Below are positions 23,875 to 32,144 of a stretch of 35,162 nt of DNA, in pieces. The notes beneath the pieces are model-generated. The model had not been told where the DNA came from. It was given only the letters and a program-made list of their open reading frames with translations, and made no database searches. Numbering within the stretch: position 1 is the stretch's first letter; each line of letters starts with the position of its first letter. Origin of the DNA: a virus; IMG/VR virus record IMGVR_UViG_3300020411_001430, positions 1 to 35,162 of that record; one strand, written 5' to 3'. The translations under genes were made by a program, and so were the position numbers.

Positions 23875-24686
23875 ATTATAAAATCCTTTTTCATTTTTGC
23901 AGAATGGTGAAAGCATACTGGTCCATCACTATATGTCCTTCTTGGGTCTAGTTTTTTGTAATTCGATGGTGGATCCATTAAACCAAAAATGGCAAAATAA
24001 TTCCATCTAAAGTTATCATCGAAGAATTTCCATTTTAATGATTTATATTTAGGGCTGTGATATAATAACCACCACAGTGTTAATTGATCCCACTGTCTAA
24101 AATTACCTGTTCTAATACAATCAAATTCTTTTGGATTCCACGATCCACTTCGTTGTTTATGGAATAATGTAAACCAATCCATCATAAAATCCTTAACGAG
24201 AGGATTTTTAAAATTGTATAAACAAACTCCGCCACATGCTGATAAATGATCAGGAGCTCCTTTCCAACCATCTGCGAGATGATTTGGACCCCAGTCCCAC
24301 TCTACAAACGCAGGAGAGGCTTCTTTAGTTAATTCAGTAAATACTAAATCATTGTCTTCTAAATGATCGAAAACATTGAGAATATCTTTATGCGCGATTT
24401 CTATATCTGAATCCATATAAAACGTTTGATCATATGGAGATTTAGCCATACCCCACATTTTTTGTCTAGCTGTGTCTCCTGGAGTAACAATTACTTGATC
24501 AAAAGGTGCAAAGTATTTTTTATACTCTGGATCTTCAACCCAACTTTTTTGAGTGAATAGGGTAATTTTAGCATTTAGATCGTAATCTAAAATACCTTCT
24601 GCTAAATTTTGTGCTGCGGCAAGAAAGGCTTGTTTTTTAGTAGCAACTACTACGTAACCTTTACTTGGATCCTTTTTCTTTTGCAT
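23871..24686 (-). CDS. GT-A type glycosyltransferase-like protein
   Basis: This 271-residue protein has a strand 'GYVVVATKKQAFLAAAQNL', 'AKITLFTQKSWV', a DxD at D92-S93-D94 in 'QTFYMDSDIEIAHKDI', and a C-terminal His in 'GPVCFHHSAKMKKDFI' that could complete the metal site. These fit a nucleotide-diphospho-sugar transferase. It is not closely similar to the shorter glycosyltransferases in this window and seems to be a different subfamily. It overlaps the upstream 151-aa gene by 26 bases and the downstream oxygenase-like gene by ATGA. A role in modifying the flanking structural proteins is possible but unproven. Confidence 0.7.
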   Translation of the reverse strand: MQKKKDPSKGYVVVATKKQAFLAAAQNLAEGILDYDLNAKITLFTQKSWVEDPEYKKYFAPFDQVIVTPGDTARQKMWGMAKSPYDQTFYMDSDIEIAHKDILNVFDHLEDNDLVFTELTKEASPAFVEWDWGPNHLADGWKGAPDHLSACGGVCLYNFKNPLVKDFMMDWFTLFHKQRSGSWNPKEFDCIRTGNFRQWDQLTLWWLLYHSPKYKSLKWKFFDDNFRWNYFAIFGLMDPPSNYKKLDPRRTYSDGPVCFHHSAKMKKDFII

Positions 24687-25116
24687 TCATGTTTTCCATC
24701 AATAATATAGTAGCAAAAGCATTTAATTCGGGAATATTTCTAGCTTTACGTATTCTACTTTTTAACTCTCTATTTGTAGATTCTTTTATTTCGGGTATTT
24801 CAAAAGCCTGTAATTTATAATTAAAAAGTTGTTCTAAACGCTGTTGTTCATCTCTTTCTTTCTTTCTTGCCACATCAGCTTCGCGTTTTGCTTCATGCCT
24901 TTTTATTCTTTCTTCAGTATTCTCATTAATAGCCTTTAAAGAATTTTGGGCAATCACTTCTTCATAGTCTTTTGATATTTTACCATTTTCATCAAATTTT
25001 GATACACGTGCTACACTAGTAGTAAATGATCCATCATTATGGGTAATATTAAGACGAACCGTTAATCTATCTTTAGCCGCTGTATCCCAAAACGGGTGTT
25101 TCCATTCTTTTTTCAT
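24661..25116 (-). CDS. Conserved-looking protein with a charged coiled coil
   Basis: This 151-residue protein has an N-terminal beta region 'RLTVRLNITHNDGSFTTSVA' (about 17-36), then a long charged helix (about 50-100) rich in Lys, Arg and Glu, including 'KRHEAKREADVARKKERDEQ'. It ends in a helical region 'RIRKARNIPELNAFATILLM'. No family is recognised with confidence. It lies just downstream of the tyrosine-rich structural gene. A virion or assembly role, such as a chaperone or connector for that protein, is an inference from position. Confidence 0.7.
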   Translation of the reverse strand: MKKEWKHPFWDTAAKDRLTVRLNITHNDGSFTTSVARVSKFDENGKISKDYEEVIAQNSLKAINENTEERIKRHEAKREADVARKKERDEQQRLEQLFNYKLQAFEIPEIKESTNRELKSRIRKARNIPELNAFATILLMENMNAKEKGSK

Positions 25117-25137
25117 AATTTCTATTGTCTCCTTGTT

Positions 25138-26904
25138 TTAAGCAACTCGTACATATAGTACATAATCTTGTACACCGCCTAGTGTATAAAAATTTCGTGA
25201 GGGGCCCATATAATTAATATAATCCAATGATGTTCCTGAATAATTTCTTTCATATTCTTTTATATATTCCTGTATATATCCAGTAGCAAAAAAACTTTCA
25301 TAATTTGCTGAATATGAACCGGAAAAAATAGTTACAAACTCATTTTGATAATCCTCAGTAAAGCTTGTCGTATAGTTATCAATACGAAAATTCTCATATG
25401 CGCCAGTGCTTAGATAATAAATGTTACCTTCATAACGTGATGGTCCTACATATGTTGTTGCATAAGCAAGTTCTGGCCCAGTATAATAGAAAATAGGACC
25501 ACTTTGGTATTGCGCCGAACCCGGACCTTGGTAATACATAGGACCAGGGCCCTGGAATACACCTGCGAAATATGCTTGATTCCATCTTGTACTGCCAGAA
25601 TAATAAAATGGATATTGACCAACATAAAAATTCGTGAAAAAGGAATTACGACCGCTTCCTAAAGTATATGTACTTATTCCATCAGATCTATTAAATAGAC
25701 CTCTAATTCTTTGATATGCAGGCCATAAACCTACTCCTAAGTAGTTTCGTTGAAAATACAAGACCCATGGGGGACTTACTACCATATAAGTACCTTCACG
25801 TTGATAATAAGCAATATAGTTAGTTGTTCTATTTTCATAATTCGGATTTTGATCACCAGAAATATAATCTATTTGACCTGTAAATGCCTCTGCAGTAGTA
25901 TAAGTAACGTTAACTAATCGGCTAAACACACGTTCATAATCTTGTATGTAATTGGCAATATAGTTCCCTGTATATTCACTTGTATAAGGTTGTAGAAATT
26001 CCGATGTATAATATCCAGTAAAATACCGGATAAAAGTCTGTTCATAGCTTCCAGAATAGTATGACTTACCTATCCCTTTATGAAAGGCAGCAAGACTATC
26101 TGTAATTCTACCCTTTTCAACCCATGTGCCGGGATCGGTTGGTACCCCATCGCCTACTAATCTTAGCTGATAAGTCCCAATTTTAGTTTCTCGCATTCTT
26201 TCATGAAAACGAGTTTTCCATTTACTAGCCCACGTATCAGGTCCATGTTCTCTAATATCATATTTTGTAGAACCGCCTTGGCTGGAATCAAGTAAGAAAA
26301 CAGGATCAGCACCTGAGTCAACACTAGCTAATGGCATTCCTGTTCTTTGCCAAATTTTATATACATCTTCGGTTCCATTTTGAACATTGGTATCAGTTAA
26401 AAGGGTAAATCGTGCTGTCCAATCCCCAACTGGAGTAGGTGAAGTGTGTCCCACTCTATAAGTTCCGATACCTTCATTAAGAAGTGTTTCACCCAATATA
26501 CCATCAATAACATTATTGATATCTGAATCTTCCATTTGTTTTAGACCAGTACCAGATGGCCGGTCAATCCACATCATAGGGGCATATGTATTTTTATCAG
26601 AGTCTGCCATAACATCAGCAGAATCATAACGTTGATATAAAAATGCTTGCGTGACTTCTGATGGACCAACATATGTATCAATACCATCGCCTATATTTGC
26701 ACCAGTCCATGCATGATCTTTTGGACTACCAACAAGGTTATATTTATTACTTCCTATTTTAACTTTTGTTAATTTACCAGGTAAATTAGAATCTCCATTA
26801 GCCCAGTCCAATAAACAATTATGCCCGAACCATTGCACCTGTTCATCATCGGTCATTTCTCTTAAATTGGTCCCATCGACCTTGAGCATATTATGATTAG
26901 CCAT
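25138..26904 (-). CDS. Tyrosine-rich virion structural protein
   Basis: This 588-residue protein has two halves. Residues 1-280 look like a normal structural domain ('DDEQVQWFGHNCLLDWANGD', 'DHAWTGANIGDGIDTYVGPS', 'GDWTARFTLLTD') with 9 Tyr. Residues 281-588 hold 51 Tyr, plus many Phe, Gly, Ser and Asn, in short repeats such as 'GYYTSEF', 'YTGNYIANYIQDYERVF', 'FSGSYSANYESFFATGYIQE' and 'MYYQGPGSAQYQSGPIFYY'. It has no signal peptide or membrane span. The style matches large structural proteins of marine T4-like phages, probably an adhesive fibre or tip. It is flanked by glycosyltransferases on both sides. A GATAAATA box lies 38 bases upstream. Confidence 0.75.
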   Translation of the reverse strand: MANHNMLKVDGTNLREMTDDEQVQWFGHNCLLDWANGDSNLPGKLTKVKIGSNKYNLVGSPKDHAWTGANIGDGIDTYVGPSEVTQAFLYQRYDSADVMADSDKNTYAPMMWIDRPSGTGLKQMEDSDINNVIDGILGETLLNEGIGTYRVGHTSPTPVGDWTARFTLLTDTNVQNGTEDVYKIWQRTGMPLASVDSGADPVFLLDSSQGGSTKYDIREHGPDTWASKWKTRFHERMRETKIGTYQLRLVGDGVPTDPGTWVEKGRITDSLAAFHKGIGKSYYSGSYEQTFIRYFTGYYTSEFLQPYTSEYTGNYIANYIQDYERVFSRLVNVTYTTAEAFTGQIDYISGDQNPNYENRTTNYIAYYQREGTYMVVSPPWVLYFQRNYLGVGLWPAYQRIRGLFNRSDGISTYTLGSGRNSFFTNFYVGQYPFYYSGSTRWNQAYFAGVFQGPGPMYYQGPGSAQYQSGPIFYYTGPELAYATTYVGPSRYEGNIYYLSTGAYENFRIDNYTTSFTEDYQNEFVTIFSGSYSANYESFFATGYIQEYIKEYERNYSGTSLDYINYMGPSRNFYTLGGVQDYVLYVRVA

Positions 26905-26934
26905 AATTAATTATACCTTATTTTTTAAAATATA

Positions 26935-27606
26935 TCAAGTGTATTTATCAGGTTTATTATGTGCATGTGTATAATGAATTAATTTAATATCTGGATGAAA
27001 TTCACCTAACCACAGATATTCATTATTAGATACTTTTTTATATTTTTGTGTTATCTCAAATTTCCAATCTTCGAATTGCCAATCAGTCATATTATAACTA
27101 TTAGACCATCTTGTTATCCAACTATGTGGTACTAATTTTAATTTTAATTTTTCATTTACACTGTCTTCTACAAAGTATTGTTCACCATTTACCGGGCCTT
27201 TAGTTGTCCCATTTTTGATATAATATTCTTGCCAATACAATGGATCTTTCATAAATTTATCGTAGATATATTTACAATCCTTTGGATAGTATTTAAAGAA
27301 TCCGCCATTAATATTATAATTAGTAGAGTCTTTCCACCAAGAAGGAATAGCTATAAATTCACCTTTCTTTATTGGATAATTAATTAACTCCCAGTAATTA
27401 TTTATTAACTGAATATCTATATCTATAACACATATAGGTTCGTCGATATCTAATGACATCGGATACATTTTATTCCATTGTAACTTAACCCTATCATCAA
27501 AAGGTTTTCTAATCCAATTAACCTCGTGGATTAGAAATTTAGAATCTATATAATCTTCATAATCAATTCCATATTTGTCGCCTATTCTAACACAAAATAT
27601 TTTCAT
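26935..27606 (-). CDS. GT-A type glycosyltransferase-like protein with GPVNGEQ motif
   Basis: This 223-residue predicted sugar transferase starts MKIFCVRIGDKYGIDYED. Its DxD is D62-I63-D64 in 'PICVIDIDIQLINNYWEL'. A motif 'YYIKNGTTKGPVNGEQYFVE' (128-147) is nearly identical to one in the glycosyltransferase at 30643-31341, so the two are paralogues. A C-terminal 'FHPDIKLIHYTHAH' provides a likely metal-binding His. It is the last gene of the right-hand chain and overlaps the upstream 462-aa gene by 20 bases. Substrates are unknown. Confidence 0.8.
   Translation of the reverse strand: MKIFCVRIGDKYGIDYEDYIDSKFLIHEVNWIRKPFDDRVKLQWNKMYPMSLDIDEPICVIDIDIQLINNYWELINYPIKKGEFIAIPSWWKDSTNYNINGGFFKYYPKDCKYIYDKFMKDPLYWQEYYIKNGTTKGPVNGEQYFVEDSVNEKLKLKLVPHSWITRWSNSYNMTDWQFEDWKFEITQKYKKVSNNEYLWLGEFHPDIKLIHYTHAHNKPDKYT
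26942..26949 (-). promoter_or_regulatory. Possible late promoter (GATAAATA) ahead of the tyrosine-rich gene
   Basis: The minus-strand TGATAAATAC is identical over ten bases to that upstream of the sheath gene. It is 38 bases before the ATG of the tyrosine-rich protein but lies within the last codons of the preceding glycosyltransferase, so it could be coding coincidence. Confidence 0.35.
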
Positions 27607-28975
27607 GAAATTTTCTTATATTTTCAAATGGTGTATCAGCTCTTAAATAATAATTATTACTATGTTTTAAACTTTCCTCAAGTTTATCTTTAGCATCAAT
27701 TATTTCTTTTACTGTATAATATAGCAAAGTATAATTATACACGTATATGTTACTTGCATTAAAAAATACATTTTTCTCTGTTACTTCGGTAATTATTTTA
27801 TCGTAATTTGCATTTAATAAATCCATTGTCCAAAATTCTATATCACAATATTGCTTCACATTTTCTACATATTTTCTACATGTTTCATGAGACTCTTTCA
27901 TATAATCTTCATAAGATATACAAGGATCAATATTTTCTTTTTTGTTTTCTTTAATTAATATTTTTAATTCATCATATGTAGGATTTAATTCTATAATCTG
28001 TTTTTTTACATTTACAATTTTATCATTAAAATCATAAAAAATTATTTTTTCTGGGTAACTTCCTGTCAAAGAGGTCTTTAATGAACATGCTATTTTTTCA
28101 CCTATATATCCCGAACATGGAGTAAATATAATATGAGGCGTCCACAATCTAGGTATTTTCTCAAAATAGAAATCCTCATTATTCTGATAATAGTATCTAG
28201 TTTCTTTAAAGTTACAATTTCTTTTTAAGGGATTAGAATAATAACTACCAGGTTGATCATTTGGAATGGCTTCCCACCATTTTTTATTATTTACTATATT
28301 ATCCCATAACATATCTTGGTATTCTTTATTGTGATATGAATATCCCTTTTTACCTCGCTCTATTTCTGTAAAATTATATATTTTCGGTAAACCCTTTGGA
28401 ATAATCCATGAAGGCGTATAATCATCATGAAAATTATCTTCTGCTCTTTCATATTCTTTAAAATCTTTGAAGATATCTGGACATTTTAATTCCTGCCATT
28501 TGTTTAAGTTTAATAATATATGTTCAGGGTGTATAAAGGCTGCTTTATTGGGATGCGCAATAATATGACCTTTCATATATTCATTGCTCTTTATAAAACT
28601 ATAAAAATCCATAACAGAATGACACTCAATACCTTCAACTTTAGCTCCTGTATGAAATACCATACCCGCTTGACAAATCATAACATGGGTGCAAGGCCTT
28701 ATCTTCCGATTTTTTAATTCCTTTATAACTTCCATAACTTCGCTCTGCAAGCAAAGTTTTACTTCACCTTTAGAAGTAACTTTTCTTTCTCCTATTTTTT
28801 CTATTTGCATTCTTGTTAATTGAGCCCAAGTCATTTGAGTCTGGCGTTCAACTGCGAAGTCCCAATTAAGTTTATCGGGATAAGATACAATAAAACCTAC
28901 AGATCCAATACCAATTGGTATTCTCTGTTCTATAAATTTTTTAAATTCATGAAAATTATCGAAAGAAGATTTCAT
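27587..28975 (-). CDS. Unrecognised two-part protein; possible methyltransferase-like C-terminal half
   Basis: No family is recognised with confidence in this 462-residue protein. The N-terminal half (about 1-200) contains 'THVMICQAGMVFHTG' (96-110) and 'GHIIAHPNKAAFIHPEHILL' (136-155), ending in 'NLNKW', a pattern somewhat like glycosyltransferase acceptor regions. The C-terminal half (about 275-462) has 'HIIFTPCSGYIGEKIACSLK' (281-300), 'KIIFYDFNDKIVNVKKQIIE' (310-329) and 'FFNASNIYVYNYTLLYYTVK', which suggest a Rossmann fold with an acidic D315, possibly SAM-binding. It overlaps neighbours by 20 bases on both sides, so it is part of the glycan chain. A fused or bifunctional enzyme is one possibility. 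Confidence 0.7.
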   Translation of the reverse strand: MKSSFDNFHEFKKFIEQRIPIGIGSVGFIVSYPDKLNWDFAVERQTQMTWAQLTRMQIEKIGERKVTSKGEVKLCLQSEVMEVIKELKNRKIRPCTHVMICQAGMVFHTGAKVEGIECHSVMDFYSFIKSNEYMKGHIIAHPNKAAFIHPEHILLNLNKWQELKCPDIFKDFKEYERAEDNFHDDYTPSWIIPKGLPKIYNFTEIERGKKGYSYHNKEYQDMLWDNIVNNKKWWEAIPNDQPGSYYSNPLKRNCNFKETRYYYQNNEDFYFEKIPRLWTPHIIFTPCSGYIGEKIACSLKTSLTGSYPEKIIFYDFNDKIVNVKKQIIELNPTYDELKILIKENKKENIDPCISYEDYMKESHETCRKYVENVKQYCDIEFWTMDLLNANYDKIITEVTEKNVFFNASNIYVYNYTLLYYTVKEIIDAKDKLEESLKHSNNYYLRADTPFENIRKFHENILC

Positions 28976-29660
28976 TTATCACATTACTTCCATATTGTTT
29001 AATTAAAGATTTCTTGGCTAGATCTAAGTAATCACCATGACCATGAATTATAAAATGAAACCGATTTTCATTTGAGTTATTAATTACTTCATGATCTACT
29101 CCATTATCAAACCAAAATCCAGTACAAGGTTTAAATGGTAATATATCTCCATTATCTACACGTCTAAAATCACATCCAATGGGCTGTGTAAACGCTAGGT
29201 TTATTGCAGACCAAATAAATCTCTTTTGGCCTTTGTCCTCTCGTTCCTTAAAAGAATCATTATGTGGAGGAATATGCGCACCAGGTTCTAATAACATAAA
29301 TCTACACCTAGCATATTCTTTGTGGGGAAAATCTAGAAGCCAACGTTTAGTTTCCGGTGCTAGTTCTTGGATTTCAGACCAACCCCATTCTATATCTTCC
29401 CATTCTAACCCATAATCGCCATTTGGACCTGTATATCTCCAAGCATATTTAATATCTTGGCCTTTGGGGACAAACCCATGTAATGAAGAAGATGCCCATC
29501 CCTGAGTGTCTCTATGTTTAACAAAATACCCTTCCTCGTATACTTGCTGGGCTTCTGAAATGCACTCTTCTGGTATATCGATATCTATTTTTAAATACCA
29601 TATATCATTATTACGGGCCCATTCTGCTATTTTATCATAATCATTCATTGACCATCTCAT
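28956..29660 (-). CDS. Aspartyl/asparaginyl beta-hydroxylase-like 2OG oxygenase
   Basis: A protein or small-molecule hydroxylase of the Asp/Asn beta-hydroxylase type is predicted (234 aa). The core is well formed: 'RCRFMLLEPGAHIPPHNDSF' with H133-N-D135, 'AINLAFTQPIGCDFRR', 'GDILPFKPCTGFWFDNGVDH' with H190, and R200 in 'NSNENRFHFIIHGHG'. Unlike the oxygenase-like protein near 23.5 kb, it keeps the full H-x-D...H set. The ATG at 29660 gives a 20-base overlap with the upstream gene; an ATG at 29648 is a second option. The target could be a virion protein later glycosylated by the neighbouring transferases; that is inference. Confidence 0.82.
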   Translation of the reverse strand: MRWSMNDYDKIAEWARNNDIWYLKIDIDIPEECISEAQQVYEEGYFVKHRDTQGWASSSLHGFVPKGQDIKYAWRYTGPNGDYGLEWEDIEWGWSEIQELAPETKRWLLDFPHKEYARCRFMLLEPGAHIPPHNDSFKEREDKGQKRFIWSAINLAFTQPIGCDFRRVDNGDILPFKPCTGFWFDNGVDHEVINNSNENRFHFIIHGHGDYLDLAKKSLIKQYGSNVINEIFFR

Positions 29661-30027
29661 TTTCGAATTTCATTATGTGTTTTGTTTTCTGCCTTTTTAA
29701 ACCTGATAATGAATATAATTCTACTCCTTTTCTATTCATATATTCTCCTTCATAAAATTCTATAAAAGGAAATATAGGCTCTAATTTTAAATTATCTATT
29801 ATATCTGGAAAACGATAATTTTGAATTCGTATATTATAATAAAAATCCCATGTGTGTTTATAATCATATATGACTGTATGTTCATAACTTGAAATTACTA
29901 TCCCTTTTTTAAAAGTTAGTGTTGCTATTCTAGCAAAGTCCCCACATTCTAAATCTTTTACTTCATGTCGATGCATAAACAATATATCTTTAATCTTAAA
30001 AAGATCTTTTAATTCATGTTCATACAT
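29641..30027 (-). CDS. Unrecognised small protein (128 aa) in the glycan chain
   Basis: The protein is rich in aromatic and charged residues and starts MYEHELKDLFKIKDILFMHR. It has beta-like stretches 'FARIATLTFKKGIVISSYEH' and 'WDFYYNIRIQNYRFPDII', and no signal peptide or membrane span. The ATG at 30027 follows a strong AAAGGAG site by eight bases; an upstream in-frame TTG at 30033 is too close to that site. It overlaps the upstream glycosyltransferase by 19 bases and the downstream hydroxylase by 20. No function can be assigned. Confidence 0.65.
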   Translation of the reverse strand: MYEHELKDLFKIKDILFMHRHEVKDLECGDFARIATLTFKKGIVISSYEHTVIYDYKHTWDFYYNIRIQNYRFPDIIDNLKLEPIFPFIEFYEGEYMNRKGVELYSLSGLKRQKTKHIMKFENEMVNE

Positions 30028-30656
30028 TTCCAATGCTCCTTTACAATTTTATGGTCAAGACAATCATGTATTTCAGGTTCTCCGTGAAATAAAGCAACAC
30101 TGCAGTTAGGATTAAATTCAAAGTTTGAATTTTTATATGAGTATATTAAATCTTCTTTTTCATATGTTTTATATTGATGTTCATGGTGTAAATATCTATC
30201 ATCACCTTTGTATTTAAAATCATAATATTCAGGATCTTTTAAAAAGTGTTTTAATATATGGCGGCTGTCATTCCAAGACATTATAGATGAATTAGTATAA
30301 GATGTGCCTATATCAGGACGGCCTTCTATATACTTTGCAGCCGCTCGTTTCTTCCAAAAACCATTTATCATATGAAATTCATCTCGTAATAAATGATCTA
30401 TAGGCCCATGAATAATAAGATCAATATCAAAATATAAACATTTTCCTACATTTTCAAATACTAAAAGTTTATTCCACCACGTACGAAGATTGTGTTTAAC
30501 AGGAATTGCAAAATCATATTGATCAACATTATCAGTGTAAACATTAAATGTATGTGGTAAAGATAGATATTTTTCTACTGCATATTTTAATTTATACACA
30601 TATTGAGGATCATACTTAGATCCTACATTAACACAAAATACTTTAACTTCCTGCAT
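30009..30656 (-). CDS. GT-A type glycosyltransferase-like protein
   Basis: This 215-residue predicted sugar transferase starts MQEVKVFCVNVGSKYDPQYV. It has 'LSLPHTFNVYTDN' and a DxD at D77-I78-D79 in 'KCLYFDIDLIIHGPIDHLL'. A C-terminal 'CSVALFHGEPEIHDC' gives a candidate metal-binding His. The layout matches the glycosyltransferases at 22506, 26935, 30643 and 32113, and the arrangement resembles GT8-like enzymes. It overlaps its neighbours by 14 and 19 bases. Confidence 0.8.
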   Translation of the reverse strand: MQEVKVFCVNVGSKYDPQYVYKLKYAVEKYLSLPHTFNVYTDNVDQYDFAIPVKHNLRTWWNKLLVFENVGKCLYFDIDLIIHGPIDHLLRDEFHMINGFWKKRAAAKYIEGRPDIGTSYTNSSIMSWNDSRHILKHFLKDPEYYDFKYKGDDRYLHHEHQYKTYEKEDLIYSYKNSNFEFNPNCSVALFHGEPEIHDCLDHKIVKEHWKCMNMN

Positions 30657-31341
30657 AGTGAACTATTCTTATATCTGGATGCCATTTCTTGTCATTAATA
30701 TATGTATTAGAAGTAAATTTTTTCCAATCCTTTTCTAATTTCATTTGCATAATATAATCATCTTTATGCCATTTTACAATATATTTTTCTGGGAAATATG
30801 AAAAATCAGATTTAAAATCATATAATGTTTTTTGTACAAAATGCTGTTCACCATTAACAGGACCTTTAGTAACACCGTTTTTAATAAAATATTCTTCCCA
30901 AAAAGGAATATCTTGTTCAAAGGTATCTACTACATATTGATGTTTTCCATTTTTAAATTTATATACTGTTCCGGATAATGCAAATGGTAATTTATCTTTA
31001 TCTTCTCTCCATCTCCACCACCAGCGATGAGAACCAACGAAGCCCTCGTAATCATCGAAAAGAAAATCTATATTACCAACAATGTCTAAATCAATATCCA
31101 TTACTATAATATCTTCTTCTTCAACAAAATCTTTTTTAAAGAAATCTAATTTAAACCACTGTAATTTTTTATCAGTAGTAGTAATTGGCCGAATTATAAT
31201 ATCTTTATTAAATTTAGACTTATGGGATGTATAGCATAAAAATTTAAATTTAACCGTTGCATTCTTCTTTAAATTAGTGTATAGTCTGTTAACATCTTTA
31301 ACACTGTATTTGGTTCCATCTAATACAGTACATATAATCAT
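30643..31341 (-). CDS. GT-A type glycosyltransferase-like protein, paralogue of the one at 26.9 kb
   Basis: This 232-residue protein starts MIICTVLDGTKYSVKDVNRL. Its acidic metal site is 'IIVMDIDLDIVGNIDFLF' (D82/D84/D86). The segment 'YFIKNGVTKGPVNGEQHFVQ' (151-170) is shared with the glycosyltransferase at 26935-27606. The C-terminus 'WHPDIRIVHYAGS' parallels 'FHPDIKLIHYTHAH' there. The likely donor site is conserved between the two copies while the middles differ, as expected for paralogues with different acceptors. It starts with an ATGA overlap on the methyltransferase gene. Confidence 0.82.
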   Translation of the reverse strand: MIICTVLDGTKYSVKDVNRLYTNLKKNATVKFKFLCYTSHKSKFNKDIIIRPITTTDKKLQWFKLDFFKKDFVEEEDIIVMDIDLDIVGNIDFLFDDYEGFVGSHRWWWRWREDKDKLPFALSGTVYKFKNGKHQYVVDTFEQDIPFWEEYFIKNGVTKGPVNGEQHFVQKTLYDFKSDFSYFPEKYIVKWHKDDYIMQMKLEKDWKKFTSNTYINDKKWHPDIRIVHYAGS

Positions 31342-32144
31342 TTTATCTCATACTTTTGAAGTGTTTCTGACCAAACCATTCTACGACCTTCGGTATCAAA
31401 CCAATCTGCTTTATCTCTTTTACCTAATACCATAAATCTATTATAAAAATCTTTGCCCCCAGCTGCTGCTAATTCTATAGCTCCCATGTAATAAATTCTT
31501 GTTATATCAGCTTGTGTAGATAATTCTACTGCATCTTTTACACAACTAACGTGCTCTCTTATATTATATAAGTTATTAGATTGTAATACATATAATACTT
31601 GTGGATCATTGGCACACCTAACTTGTTTCATATGATACATATGCTCACAGCTAGTGTTAATCATTATATGAGTATTATATGTAGCCCAATTTCTAAAATT
31701 AACATCATCATGAGTCCATTTTAATTCTACCTTTGTATTATACATATCAGGATAAAATTGTAAAAATTTCCGGCTTATATCCAACGCATCTTGGTCCATA
31801 TCAATCATTTCAATAGTTTTAATTCCAGGAAAATTGCTTATAAGCATAGGGACTAGAATATTTCCATACCAACTACCTATTATAGTAACTTTCTCACAAA
31901 GCTGATGCTCTTCTTTATGTTCTAATACTTCTTTTAAATGTTCGACTAGCCAAGCCTTACAAGTAATCTGATTAGATAAAAAACTTTCTACGAAATCCTT
32001 TACTTTATGAGGATAACTTTTTAATATAACTCTATTCATTATATCGCCGAATAGCCCTAGATCATAATCTAATACTACAGTACCTTCATACATATCTTTA
32101 TTTCGTTTTGTCTTACGTTTTATTTCTGCCATGTGCACTTCCAT
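31338..32144 (-). CDS. SAM-dependent methyltransferase-like protein
   Basis: A class I methyltransferase fold is suggested by motif I 'KVTIIGSWYGNILVPMLISN' (85-104), an acidic strand end 'KTIEMIDMDQDALDIS' with D115/D117, and 'HIMINTSCEHM' further on (numbering from the ATG at 32144; 268 aa). A second ATG four codons in (32132) has GGAAG a few bases upstream and would give a 20-base overlap with the upstream gene; either start is possible. It lies between two glycosyltransferase genes, so sugar or glycan O-methylation is plausible. The substrate could also be a protein or small molecule. Confidence 0.75.
   Translation of the reverse strand: MEVHMAEIKRKTKRNKDMYEGTVVLDYDLGLFGDIMNRVILKSYPHKVKDFVESFLSNQITCKAWLVEHLKEVLEHKEEHQLCEKVTIIGSWYGNILVPMLISNFPGIKTIEMIDMDQDALDISRKFLQFYPDMYNTKVELKWTHDDVNFRNWATYNTHIMINTSCEHMYHMKQVRCANDPQVLYVLQSNNLYNIREHVSCVKDAVELSTQADITRIYYMGAIELAAAGGKDFYNRFMVLGKRDKADWFDTEGRRMVWSETLQKYEIK

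Noticed and set aside
23875-23916. Longer start for the HxN oxygenase-like protein
   Set aside because: The extra residues are encoded inside the upstream glycosyltransferase, whereas the ATG at 23874 forms an ATGA junction.
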